A DNA stretch of 48,430 nt, taken from NCBI GenBank assembly GCA_964580315.1, contig CAZOKH010000016.1, positions 1 through 48,430 of the forward strand. Direction: 5' to 3'. This document shows, in pieces, positions 16,400 through 25,624 of the stretch. The stretch's first letter is position 1, and every line of letters starts with the position of its first letter. Source of the DNA: CAZOKH01 sp964580315. Its GTDB lineage: Bacteria > Chloroflexota > Anaerolineae > Anaerolineales > Anaerolineaceae. The notes below the pieces were generated by a model. The model searched no databases and was not told the origin of the DNA. It worked only from the letters and a program-made list of their open reading frames with translations. The position numbers and the translations under genes are program-made.

Positions 16400-17677
16400 A
16401 TGCTAAAAGTGGTCTTGCAGGAGACAAAATCGGTTATGCCGTTCAATGAACCGGCAAGAGATTTGCGTATCCAGAATAAACCACTGTGGCTCATTCAACG
16501 CGATTTGCTGGCGCCGTATATTCAACATGAGATGGAACTGCCAGAGGGCGCTCCACTGCCAGAAACAAATGAAGCCTGCATTATCTTTCGAGATAACCTT
16601 TTTTTTGACGAAGTCTATTTAACCGATTTTCTGGCTCAGGCTATGAAGCTGCCGCATGCCTCGCGGGCAGCTTTTTCATTGAAAGACGCCTCATTTCGAG
16701 AACACTGCCTGCCGCTTTCTTCATCCTATACACCTCAAGATGACCTGTACCTGGCAGACCTGTGGTATTACCCGCACGGGCCGACCGATGAAGCTGCGCC
16801 GTTGGTCATTGACATGCAGGCGCGGGAGATGGGGTATTACCATGTGCCCACCTACATGGCTACTCAGCAGGGAGACCTGGTGTACCAGGTGCCGCTGCGC
16901 AGTTTGATTGCCATTGACAGTTGGGCGCATGTTTTTATTGCCGATTGTGTGTTTGGTTTGTTCAGCCGCGGGGCGCGCTTTGAAGACCAGTTGAACCGCG
17001 ACGCGATCTTCAAACTCAAAATTCTGGGCCGCGCCATGTGGGAGGGTAAACAGGTGTTGGAATGTTCGGGGCTGGTGAAAAAAGGACGCAATTGCGTCAT
17101 TGATCCCAGCGCGGTGATTCATGGTCCCACGACCATCGGCAACAATGTCACCATTGGCGCCGGGGTGGTGATCGATAACTGCATCATCGGAGATAATGTT
17201 ACCCTGTCGCAAGGCAACCAGGTGCTGCTTTCGGTGGTGGGCGATGGGACTTTTCTGCCATTCAAAGCATCATTGTTTATGACCACCATCATGGATAACA
17301 GCATGGTGGCGCAGAACACCTGCCTGCAAATGTGTGTGGTCGGGAGAAATTCATTCATCGGCGCCAGCAACACCTTTACCGATTTCAACTTATTATCTGA
17401 TCAGATCAAGGCGCGCAATTCAAGGGGTGAGCTGGAAAGCGCCAACCGCCCGGTGATGGGAGGGTGCGTCGGCCATAATTGCCGCATTGGGTCGGGTTTT
17501 ATTTTCTATCCAGCCCGAACCATTGAATCGGATGTGGTATTGATTGCCGAAAATAACAACCGCGTCATTTCTAGCGATGTGCGGTTTGAAGATAGCCATC
17601 ATTTCAAAACCAAGGCAGCAGGTTTGCATAAGCGGCTGTATCCAAGACCCGGTGACAGGCAAAAAGAGAGCTGGTAG
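16400..17677 (+). CDS. GlmU-like protein with left-handed beta-helix
   Basis: A 425-residue cytoplasmic protein. The N-terminal part (about 1-200) follows the plan of putative sugar-nucleotidyltransferases (NEPARDLRIQNKPLWLIQRD near residue 17) but lacks the GxGTRM pyrophosphorylase loop. The C-terminal part (about 220-410) is a left-handed beta-helix of hexapeptide repeats (VIDPSAVIHGPTTIGNNVTI; GAGVVIDNCIIGDNVTL), as in acyltransferases such as GlmU. The catalytic His of GlmU is not evident. It probably binds or acylates a sugar nucleotide, or is a structural relative. It is the last gene of the operon, seven bases after the V4R-like gene. The ATG at 16400 has GAGG upstream; GTG at 16397 is an alternative. 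Confidence 0.65.
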   Translation: MLKVVLQETKSVMPFNEPARDLRIQNKPLWLIQRDLLAPYIQHEMELPEGAPLPETNEACIIFRDNLFFDEVYLTDFLAQAMKLPHASRAAFSLKDASFREHCLPLSSSYTPQDDLYLADLWYYPHGPTDEAAPLVIDMQAREMGYYHVPTYMATQQGDLVYQVPLRSLIAIDSWAHVFIADCVFGLFSRGARFEDQLNRDAIFKLKILGRAMWEGKQVLECSGLVKKGRNCVIDPSAVIHGPTTIGNNVTIGAGVVIDNCIIGDNVTLSQGNQVLLSVVGDGTFLPFKASLFMTTIMDNSMVAQNTCLQMCVVGRNSFIGASNTFTDFNLLSDQIKARNSRGELESANRPVMGGCVGHNCRIGSGFIFYPARTIESDVVLIAENNNRVISSDVRFEDSHHFKTKAAGLHKRLYPRPGDRQKESW

Positions 17678-17871
17678 GTGTGTTGGATGGGTTGCAATGT
17701 GAATTTTTAGTGAAAAATGGTGTGATTTACCCCTGAATAGGTTGCGAAGCGCCTGTGTTTCCTTTACTATTAACCAGTAGGATTTTTTTTGATGTTTTTC
17801 ACAGGGATTTATGCTGAATTTTTGAGCGCACAGTAAATTTCAGTAGTGTAGAATTTGCTGGGGAGAAAGTT

Positions 17872-18774
17872 ATGGAAAAAGCCCGTTTGTTAATTGTCGA
17901 AGATGACGTGGATATTTCAAATATGCTGCGCCTGTTTTTCGGAACCCAGGGTTATGAAGTGGATGTGGCGCCGAATGGGACGATTGCGTTGGAGCGAACC
18001 CGGCAGGTGATGCCGCATTTGATTGTGTTGGATATCATGCTGCCCGACATTGACGGTTATGAAGTTTGCCGCAACCTGCGCACCACCACGCGGACCTCGC
18101 ATATCCCGGTTATATTTTTGACCCAAAAGGACGAGCGCAGTGACAAGCTGCAAGGTTTGGAACTCGGCGCTGATGACTACATTACCAAGCCCTTTGACAT
18201 TGAAGAATTGCGCCTGCGCGTTCAAAATGCCATTGCCCGTTCAGAGCGGGAGAGTTTGACCGATCCCCAGACCGGGCTGCCTGCCGGCAGATTAATCGAA
18301 GACCAATTGCGGCAGATTATCCGGAAAAAAGACTGGGCGTATATGGATATCCGCCTGAATAACTTTGATGCATTCCGAAACGTGTACGGCTTTATTGCGG
18401 CCAATGATGTGCTGCGTTTCACCGGCATGCTGCTGGGCGAGGTGATGGATGAGGCGGGCACATCTACTGACTTTGTGGGACACGCCGGTGGAGATAATTT
18501 TGTGATCATCACTCGCGATGAAAAAACCGCCCCGGTCATTAGCAAGCGCTTTAAAACCCGTTTTGCAGAGGAAATACAGGCCCATTACAACTTTATGGAC
18601 CGCCAACAGGGATTTATTATGGCGCCCAATGAAAATGGCGCCCTTGAAAAATGTCCATTTATGACTGCATCGGTGGGAATGGTTTCTCCATCCACTCACA
18701 CTTTTGCAGATATTCGTGAGATCACAGAACTGGCATCAGAGGAACGCCGCACTGATCTTACTACGGCTGCATAA
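17872..18774 (+). CDS. Response regulator with degenerate GGDEF domain
   Basis: A 300-residue protein. The receiver (about 1-122) is complete, with Asp54 (VLDIMLPDIDG) and Lys106 (YITKPFD). The second domain (about 128-290) follows the GGDEF fold, including ESLTDPQTGLP at its start, but the signature reads GGDNF at 206-210 and the metal-binding DxDxFKxxND motif is replaced by DIRLNNFDAFRN. It is therefore unlikely to make cyclic di-GMP; it may bind GTP or cyclic di-GMP, or serve as a dimerisation module. GGGGAGAAAG precedes the ATG. It starts the kinase operon, 12 bases before the giant kinase gene, and is its probable phosphotransfer partner. The 194-base gap upstream shows no convincing promoter. 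Confidence 0.85.
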   Translation: MEKARLLIVEDDVDISNMLRLFFGTQGYEVDVAPNGTIALERTRQVMPHLIVLDIMLPDIDGYEVCRNLRTTTRTSHIPVIFLTQKDERSDKLQGLELGADDYITKPFDIEELRLRVQNAIARSERESLTDPQTGLPAGRLIEDQLRQIIRKKDWAYMDIRLNNFDAFRNVYGFIAANDVLRFTGMLLGEVMDEAGTSTDFVGHAGGDNFVIITRDEKTAPVISKRFKTRFAEEIQAHYNFMDRQQGFIMAPNENGALEKCPFMTASVGMVSPSTHTFADIREITELASEERRTDLTTAA

Positions 18775-18786
18775 AGGGAGCGGTGG

Positions 18787-21700
18787 ATGCAGGGGTCTGA
18801 TCCTTCCAGCCTGGGGCTGATACTCATTGCTGTCGGCATATGTGTCTGGCTGGCTGCACGGTTGTTGATGCAAACCGTGCGCCGGCGGGGTGCATTTATT
18901 CACCGGCGGGCTGATATTCATCTCCCTGAAGGATTATTAACCCGGGCACCTGACGCTGTTTTAATGGTACAGCCCGGCGGCAGGCTTGGAAACATTAACC
19001 TGCAGGCCAAAAAGTTATTTGGAATTCAGGAGGGGGAAAGCGGCGACCTGGAGCGCATTGCGCAGCATTTTCGTCCGCGTGATGCTTTCTTCACCCTTTG
19101 CAGCACCGAAGGGAAGACCAACCTGTCGATTGACGGCAAGCCTTATGAGGCGTCTTCCTGGCAACTGGCATTTGAACCCGAGCCGATGACCATGATCTCT
19201 CTGCGCCCGGTTGATTCGGTTTCCAGCATGCGCGAAGATCAAGCTGGCAGCCCGGACGCTGAATTGCAAACCTGGTTGGACTACAGCAGGAAGATTTCCA
19301 CGCAATCTGACTTGATGGAGATGCTGCAAACCACACTGGAGCAGGTGGAAAAGGTGATCCCCGCCGATTTCCTGGAAGTCAGCCTGTGGGACCCTGCCAG
19401 CGCCGCCCTGGCATCATACCGTTTCAGCGGCCCGCCTGGAGCTGATCGAAAGATTGAGACCTCACAGGTTTTCAAGCGGCCTGGCGAAGGCTTGCCGGGC
19501 AAAATTGCCAGAGACCAGCGCTCGCTGTTGATTGCTGAACTGGCTGATAGTGAATTTTCTCAAACCGAAGAGGTTGTACGTTTTGGTTTGAATAGTTATC
19601 TGGGGACGCCGCTGATGCTTGGCAATAGTTTCTGGGGAACTTTGGCCGCCGGTTCACTAAACCCGCACAGTTTTTCTGAAATTGACTTGCAATCGCTTGA
19701 CCGTATGGGGCAGATTATTGCGGTGACGGTGCGCAATGCCACCTTGCTGCAAAGAGGACAGCAGCGCAGCTCAGAACTGGCAGGACTGGCGCAGCTTGCC
19801 CAGGTGTTTCGCTCGGTGCGCGAATCACAAGATCTGTTTACCCTGCTGGAAAAGCAGGTTTCCAACCTGTTCCAGGTGGAAATTGCCGGCTTCTTGCTGT
19901 TCAACGAGGCGGCGCGCGTCCTGGAAGCCCAGGTGCCTTTTCACGGGCTGCCGCCGCAGGTTGTGGCTTTGTACAAAGTGAATGTACAACCGAACAGCCC
20001 CCTGGAGAATGTGCTGCTTTCTCCTGAGGTGATCGTGAGTCAGAATGCGCTGGAAGATGAACGTTGGGAGCAGTTGGGATTGCAATATCTTGCCCAGGCT
20101 GCCACCATGCGCGAGACGGTGCTGGTGCCATTAATTAGCGGTGAACGCATGCTGGGTTTCTTCCAGGTATCCAACCATCTGGATCGCAACCCCATTTTTA
20201 CAAAAGATGAGCTGCACTTGATGATTGTGGTGGCAAACCAGGCTGCGCCCGTGATCGAAAATGCCACTCTTCAGCATGTTACCCGCAAGCGTGCAAAACA
20301 GGCTGAAACCTTGCGCCGCATTGCAGGGTTGACGAAAAGCTCTCTTACACTGCAAGAAATTTGCCGTTCAACGGTTGAGGAATTGGCACAGTTGTGTGAA
20401 GCCGGGTTCGGCGCAATGTTTTTGCTGGATGCCAGCCGGCATACCCTCCAGTACTTACCCGATTCTCAATTTGGCGAATTTCTATACCCGTTTGATTCTC
20501 AGACAGCCATTTTGCGTGATGACCCCCAGTATCCATTCACCGTGTCTGGCAGTGAAAAGCCCCTCCGTTCGGGCAACATCATCCTGGAAGAGACGCTCAT
20601 TCCTTTCTACCGGAGAATGATCGAGGCCAGCGATATTCACTCGGTCATTGCTGTCCCGCTGGTGGTGCGCGACACCGGCATTGGTGAATTATGGCTGGGC
20701 AGCAGGTCGTATGACTTTTTTGATGATTCGGACTTGCGCGTAATCGGCACGGCTGCCGGACAACTGGCAGCATTTATTGAACAGGTTTATCTTGAAGCAC
20801 AAACTGATGAAAGCCTGCGCAGGCAGGTTGAACAATTAACTGCTCTCACCCGCATCAGCCGTGTAATGAGTACCATTTTAGACCTGGATTACATCTTACA
20901 GCTTCTGTATGATGAAGCGCTGCGTTTAACCCGGTCTGATTGCGGCTCGATCATTTTGTTTGGACGAGAATTTACCAAAACAGCAGAACCAGTTATTCGC
21001 GCCGCGGTGGGCGAGGAACCAGATCGCTCTCTGCACCCAGTGGAACTTGAGGTTTTATCTACCCGCGACATTCGTGTGCTGGAAGGCGAAGATCTGGCGG
21101 ATTATGCCCCTCATGACAATATTGCGTCAGCATTGATTGCACCCATATTTGACGGTCAACGTCCGGTGGGCTTAATCACGCTGCACTCGCGTCAGCCGCA
21201 CTGGTTTGATTCGATTACCCTCGATATTGTCCGGTCGCTGGCCGGGCAAACTGCGTTGGTGTTGGGAAACGCACTGGAATATGAGCGGCAGGTGAACCAC
21301 AACGCTTCACTGACACGTGAACTGGATATGGTTCAAAAAATCAACCAGCAAATGCAAGCCTACCGTCCTGACCGCCCGCTTGATCAATCATTTTATCGAA
21401 TTGGCATCGCCATTCGAGAATTAACCAACTTTCAGATGGTGATGTTGTACCTGTATGATGAACCCAGCAAAACGATGAAACTGATTACGGGTATTGGCGT
21501 TATGGATGAAACGCTTGAAGAAATGCGCGAGCAGGTTCAAGAATGGCAGACCATTAAGGGTTTGCTGCAACCCAAATACCGAGTGGGAGATGCCTACCTG
21601 ATCCCGGTGGATGGTAAACCGGTAAGCGTTTTGGATGATTCTTACGATGGAAACAAAGCGCTGCAGCACCCGGCGATGAAATGGGACCCCGAAGACCAAT

Positions 21701-24700
21701 TATTACTGCCGATTATGGATACCGATCGGGAACCTCTGGGATTGATTCGATTGAGTGCCCCGGCAGACGGCTTGCAGCCGGACTGGATCAGGCTGAAAGG
21801 GCTGGAACTCTTTGCCCTGCAGGCAGCCTGGGTGTTGACCACTACCCGGCAGATTGAAGAAATGGGATTGCGCCTGGTTGAGAGCGAAGCCACAGCCGGA
21901 CTGAAACAGATGCAACAGGAACAGCTCACTGAAATGCTGCAGAGTAACCTGGAGCAGACCTTGGCTATTCAGCATTTGCAGCAGCGCATGCAGCGCATTA
22001 ATCACATTCAAGAAATCCTGGCGCTGCTCATTCAACAACCTGATGAGATTGAGGCGCTGCGAATGCTGGCATCACAGCTCATTCAACGCTTCAACATGCA
22101 AAGCGCTGTGATTGCTGAAAAGACCCAGTCGGATTTGCGCATTATCGGCCAGGAAGGGAAACCGCCTGAGAAGGGCAACCCCGAGGTGCTGTTTGGACAG
22201 CCCAATCCGCTGCGGCAAATTCTGATAGAAAAAATAAATCTCGTCGTACCGAACCTGGCAAAAGATAGCCGCTGGAAAAACAACGCATTTGTGAAGGCGT
22301 TCCGCGCCCAGTCAATGGTTGGATTGTCTCTGGAAAGTAAAAATTTCCAATACGGCGTTATCGCTTTCTCACTTCAATCGCAAGATGATATGGATGAAGA
22401 CGACCTGGCGGTCATTGATCAACTGGCGCAGCAAGCCAGCACCATTCTGCAAAACCTGCGGCTGCTGGAAGAAACGCGGCGCAGTTTGCAGGAAATGAAT
22501 TTGCTTTTGAATTTTAGCCAACAATTGGGCAGTCTCGATCCCATGAAGATCACCCAGTCTTTGTTGAACAGCATTATTGAAATTTTGCCTGCGGCTGAGG
22601 CGGGATGGGTGGCTTTGATGAATACAGACCACCAGATGTTACAACCGCAAATCGCCCAGGGATACTCACAGGATGCTGCCATGTTGAACATCAATTATCC
22701 TGTGGAAGAAAATGAAACCGAATGGAGCGATTTATTGACTTCACTGCCGGTGCGCGTGTTTTTATCTGGAGAAGCGCGTAGCCAGGCAGAAGTAACCTTT
22801 GCTGAAGATTACCATTTGAGCGCAGATGATTTGCTTTCTTACCGGCAAGCCACCGGCGGCAGGCTGCCAGTGTCGTGCCTGGTTGCGCCAATTAAACGCG
22901 GCGATAGCTGCCTGGGTGTGATTGTGCTGGACAACTTCTCGGAGGTGGGTGCATTTAGCAAAGACGAAGAAAACCTGGTGATGTCGCTGGCGCAGCAGGC
23001 GGCATTGGGACTGGAAAACGCCCGGCTGTTCCGTGATTCAGAGCAGCGCACCGCCCAGATGCAGGCTCTCAACAGCGCGGCCGGGTATGTCACATCCAGC
23101 CTGTCCAGCGAAGAACTTATCTCCATCCTTTTGGAGAAATTAAGAGAAATCATGCCGTTTGAAACCGGCACATTGTGGCTGCGTGATGGTCAGCAATTAC
23201 GGGTGGCTTCTACGGTTGGTTTTGAAGACCACGAAAGTCGTCTGGGACTGCAAGTAAACCTGGAAGACAGCGCCCTGTTTCAAGAAATGCTTTCCACCGG
23301 GCGTGAAGTGTTGGTGCCTGATGTTCGCCTGGACGCTCGTTTTCCCAGCCTGATTGAACCGAATTTTCTCACCTGGCTGGGCATTCCCATGCTGGCAAAG
23401 GGTGATCTGATTGGCGTGATAGCCCTGGAAAAAAGCGAAGCTGGTTTTTATAGCCGCGAACATTTGCAACTGGTTGCCAACTTTGCCAGCATGACGGCGG
23501 TTTCACTGGTGAATGCGCGCCTGTTTGAGGAAAGTGTGCGGCGCACGATCGAACTGGATGAACGTTCGCAGCGCCTGGCAATTCTCAACCGGCTTTCCAA
23601 TGAACTGGGCGCAACCATGAACATCGATCACATTCTCAGGGTGAGCGCGCAGCATTTGCTGGACGGCGTGCAGTTGGACCGGGTGGCCGCTCTGCTGGTG
23701 ATGGATGACGGCAGCCTGAACCTGCAATTGGAACTGCCCATGTCTGTTGAGAACCTGGCTTATGAATTACCAACCGGAGATCTTCCTGAAGCGCTGCGTA
23801 TTTCACGCGGGGTTTATTTCTCGCCCGATGTGGCGCAGGAAGCCGATTTGACCCCCTTGAAGGGCTTTTTCACCTCACGCAATGTGCATTCGCTGCTGAT
23901 TGTTCCACTGGTGGCAGGCACCAGCCTTTACGGCTGGTTCTGGCTGCAAAAGAGTGATCCCTATCACTTTACACCGGCTGAAACTGAAATGGCGCGCACC
24001 ATTGGCAACCAGACCGCCATCACCTTGCAAAATGCCCGCCTGTTTGGAGAAACACGCCGGCTTTCTCAAAACCTCGAAATGCGGGTGAAAGAACGCACTT
24101 CTGAATTGCAGCAGGAACATTTGAGTATGCAGATGCTGCTGCGCGAACAGCAGGTTGAAGCCAGCCGCTCACGCGCCATTTTGGAAGCAGTGGCTGACGG
24201 TGTGGTGGTCACCGATACGGACAATCGTATTTTCCTGTTCAATGCCTCTGCTGAGCGCATTTTGGGGTTGAATGCATCAAAGCTGATTGGTAAACCGCTG
24301 ACGGCGGTTTCGCGTAAACTGGGCGCCCAATCATCTAAATGGGCTGCCACCATTCAAAACTGGACGCATAACCCGCAGTCATTGGCGGAATCGGGATATT
24401 TTGTCGACCAGGTGCAACTGGCCAGCGGCAAGGTGATCTCCCTTCACCTTTCACCGGTTACGGCGCAAAACGATTTCTTGGGAACGGTATCCATCTTTCG
24501 GGATATTACCCACCAGGTGCAGGTTGACCGGTTGAAGTCGGAATTTGTGGCCAATGTGAGCCATGAATTGCGCACACCGATGACATCCATTCAGGGTTAT
24601 GTGCAGGTTATGCTGATGGGCGCGTTGGGCGAGATGACCCCGCAACAGCGCGACTTCCTGGAAATTGTGGACCGCAACACAGAACGTTTGCGCATCCTGG

Positions 24701-25236
24701 TCAATGACTTGCTGGATATTTCGCGTATTGAAGCCAGCCAGGCTTCGCTGAAATTGGAGACCTTAAACCTGAATGATATTTCGCAGGAAATTGCTGCTGA
24801 TGTTTTGCAGCAGTCCATAAAAGAAAACAAACCCATACGCCTGGAACTGGATATTCCCATCGATTTGCCCGGCGTGCAGGGTGATAATGTGCGTATTCGC
24901 CAGGTGATCAGCAGCCTGTTGAATAATTCTTATCATTACACCCCCGCCAATGGAAATGTGCTGTTGCGCATTCGGGCAAATGAGGAAGAAGTGCAGGTGG
25001 ATGTGCAGGATGACGGTATTGGCATACCCAAACACGATCAACCCAGGATCTTTGAACGATTCTTCCGCGGCAATGACCCGTTGGTGCTGGGAACCGCCGG
25101 CACCGGGTTGGGGCTGGCAATTGCCAAAAACCTGGTGGAGATGCATGGCGGGCGCATATGGTTTACAAGTAGTGGAAAGCGCGGCGAAGGCTGCACCTTC
25201 TCATTCACATTACCGATGGTTGAATCAGAGGAATGA
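18787..25236 (+). CDS. Giant hybrid-sensor histidine kinase with nine GAF-like and two PAS-like domains
   Basis: A 2149-residue membrane-anchored kinase. Order by residue: one membrane helix 8-28; PAS-like 49-150; GAF-like segments at about 162-319, 328-493, 505-672, 678-835, 837-1025, 1065-1230, 1233-1419, 1420-1583 and 1584-1758; coiled coil 1760-1795; PAS 1795-1910; HisKA with phospho-His1926 in VSHELRTP; HATPase 1990-2149 with LLNNSYHYTP (N box), DDGIGIP (G1), FERFFRG (F box) and GTGLGLAIAKN (G2). There is no receiver within the protein. GAF linkers are heptad-like helices (NARLF..E pattern), suggesting signalling-helix stacking. Each GAF ends with the usual LxxLAxQAAxxLxNA helix. No phytochrome Cys is obvious. 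The partners are the flanking receivers, 12 bases upstream and 3 bases downstream. Confidence 0.93.
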   Translation: MQGSDPSSLGLILIAVGICVWLAARLLMQTVRRRGAFIHRRADIHLPEGLLTRAPDAVLMVQPGGRLGNINLQAKKLFGIQEGESGDLERIAQHFRPRDAFFTLCSTEGKTNLSIDGKPYEASSWQLAFEPEPMTMISLRPVDSVSSMREDQAGSPDAELQTWLDYSRKISTQSDLMEMLQTTLEQVEKVIPADFLEVSLWDPASAALASYRFSGPPGADRKIETSQVFKRPGEGLPGKIARDQRSLLIAELADSEFSQTEEVVRFGLNSYLGTPLMLGNSFWGTLAAGSLNPHSFSEIDLQSLDRMGQIIAVTVRNATLLQRGQQRSSELAGLAQLAQVFRSVRESQDLFTLLEKQVSNLFQVEIAGFLLFNEAARVLEAQVPFHGLPPQVVALYKVNVQPNSPLENVLLSPEVIVSQNALEDERWEQLGLQYLAQAATMRETVLVPLISGERMLGFFQVSNHLDRNPIFTKDELHLMIVVANQAAPVIENATLQHVTRKRAKQAETLRRIAGLTKSSLTLQEICRSTVEELAQLCEAGFGAMFLLDASRHTLQYLPDSQFGEFLYPFDSQTAILRDDPQYPFTVSGSEKPLRSGNIILEETLIPFYRRMIEASDIHSVIAVPLVVRDTGIGELWLGSRSYDFFDDSDLRVIGTAAGQLAAFIEQVYLEAQTDESLRRQVEQLTALTRISRVMSTILDLDYILQLLYDEALRLTRSDCGSIILFGREFTKTAEPVIRAAVGEEPDRSLHPVELEVLSTRDIRVLEGEDLADYAPHDNIASALIAPIFDGQRPVGLITLHSRQPHWFDSITLDIVRSLAGQTALVLGNALEYERQVNHNASLTRELDMVQKINQQMQAYRPDRPLDQSFYRIGIAIRELTNFQMVMLYLYDEPSKTMKLITGIGVMDETLEEMREQVQEWQTIKGLLQPKYRVGDAYLIPVDGKPVSVLDDSYDGNKALQHPAMKWDPEDQLLLPIMDTDREPLGLIRLSAPADGLQPDWIRLKGLELFALQAAWVLTTTRQIEEMGLRLVESEATAGLKQMQQEQLTEMLQSNLEQTLAIQHLQQRMQRINHIQEILALLIQQPDEIEALRMLASQLIQRFNMQSAVIAEKTQSDLRIIGQEGKPPEKGNPEVLFGQPNPLRQILIEKINLVVPNLAKDSRWKNNAFVKAFRAQSMVGLSLESKNFQYGVIAFSLQSQDDMDEDDLAVIDQLAQQASTILQNLRLLEETRRSLQEMNLLLNFSQQLGSLDPMKITQSLLNSIIEILPAAEAGWVALMNTDHQMLQPQIAQGYSQDAAMLNINYPVEENETEWSDLLTSLPVRVFLSGEARSQAEVTFAEDYHLSADDLLSYRQATGGRLPVSCLVAPIKRGDSCLGVIVLDNFSEVGAFSKDEENLVMSLAQQAALGLENARLFRDSEQRTAQMQALNSAAGYVTSSLSSEELISILLEKLREIMPFETGTLWLRDGQQLRVASTVGFEDHESRLGLQVNLEDSALFQEMLSTGREVLVPDVRLDARFPSLIEPNFLTWLGIPMLAKGDLIGVIALEKSEAGFYSREHLQLVANFASMTAVSLVNARLFEESVRRTIELDERSQRLAILNRLSNELGATMNIDHILRVSAQHLLDGVQLDRVAALLVMDDGSLNLQLELPMSVENLAYELPTGDLPEALRISRGVYFSPDVAQEADLTPLKGFFTSRNVHSLLIVPLVAGTSLYGWFWLQKSDPYHFTPAETEMARTIGNQTAITLQNARLFGETRRLSQNLEMRVKERTSELQQEHLSMQMLLREQQVEASRSRAILEAVADGVVVTDTDNRIFLFNASAERILGLNASKLIGKPLTAVSRKLGAQSSKWAATIQNWTHNPQSLAESGYFVDQVQLASGKVISLHLSPVTAQNDFLGTVSIFRDITHQVQVDRLKSEFVANVSHELRTPMTSIQGYVQVMLMGALGEMTPQQRDFLEIVDRNTERLRILVNDLLDISRIEASQASLKLETLNLNDISQEIAADVLQQSIKENKPIRLELDIPIDLPGVQGDNVRIRQVISSLLNNSYHYTPANGNVLLRIRANEEEVQVDVQDDGIGIPKHDQPRIFERFFRGNDPLVLGTAGTGLGLAIAKNLVEMHGGRIWFTSSGKRGEGCTFSFTLPMVESEE

Positions 25237-25239
25237 ACT

Positions 25240-25617
25240 ATGGCAAAAATATTGATTGCAGAAGATGAACATGATATCCGGGAGCTGATCACTTTTACAC
25301 TGAAATTTGCCGGGTATGACGTGGTGGCAGTTCCAAATGGACAGGAGGCAGTGGAAGCCGCAGCACGGGAAATTCCAGACCTGATCTTGATGGATGTTCG
25401 TATGCCCATTATGACCGGATATGAAGCCTGCCAGAAGATAAAGGAAAAACCCGAGATTAAGGATATCCCGGTGGTATTTCTTTCTGCCAAGGGACAAGAA
25501 GCCGAAATTCAAACCGGATTGGATTTGGGAGCGACCGAATATCTGTTGAAACCCTTTGCGCCCAATGAATTGACTGACCGCGTGCAGGCTCTGCTGGAAA
25601 AAGCCGGCAAGAAGTGA
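25240..25617 (+). CDS. CheY-like single-domain response regulator
   Basis: A 125-residue stand-alone receiver. The acidic pocket is EDEHD near residues 8-12, the phospho-acceptor is Asp52 (LILMDVRMP), the Thr/Ser position is in FLSAKG, and the conserved Lys is Lys104 (LLKPF). All residues needed for phosphotransfer are present. It begins three bases after the kinase stop, so it is translationally coupled and almost certainly the kinase's substrate. With no output domain it must act by binding a partner, for example the GTPase module or the adjacent pseudo-hydrolase (inference). Confidence 0.95.
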   Translation: MAKILIAEDEHDIRELITFTLKFAGYDVVAVPNGQEAVEAAAREIPDLILMDVRMPIMTGYEACQKIKEKPEIKDIPVVFLSAKGQEAEIQTGLDLGATEYLLKPFAPNELTDRVQALLEKAGKK

Positions 25618-25624
25618 TGTTGAA

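Noticed and set aside
17678..17871. Promoter for the kinase operon
   Set aside because: TTGAGC and TAGAAT-like boxes exist but their spacing is about 21 bases, so I could not support a call.
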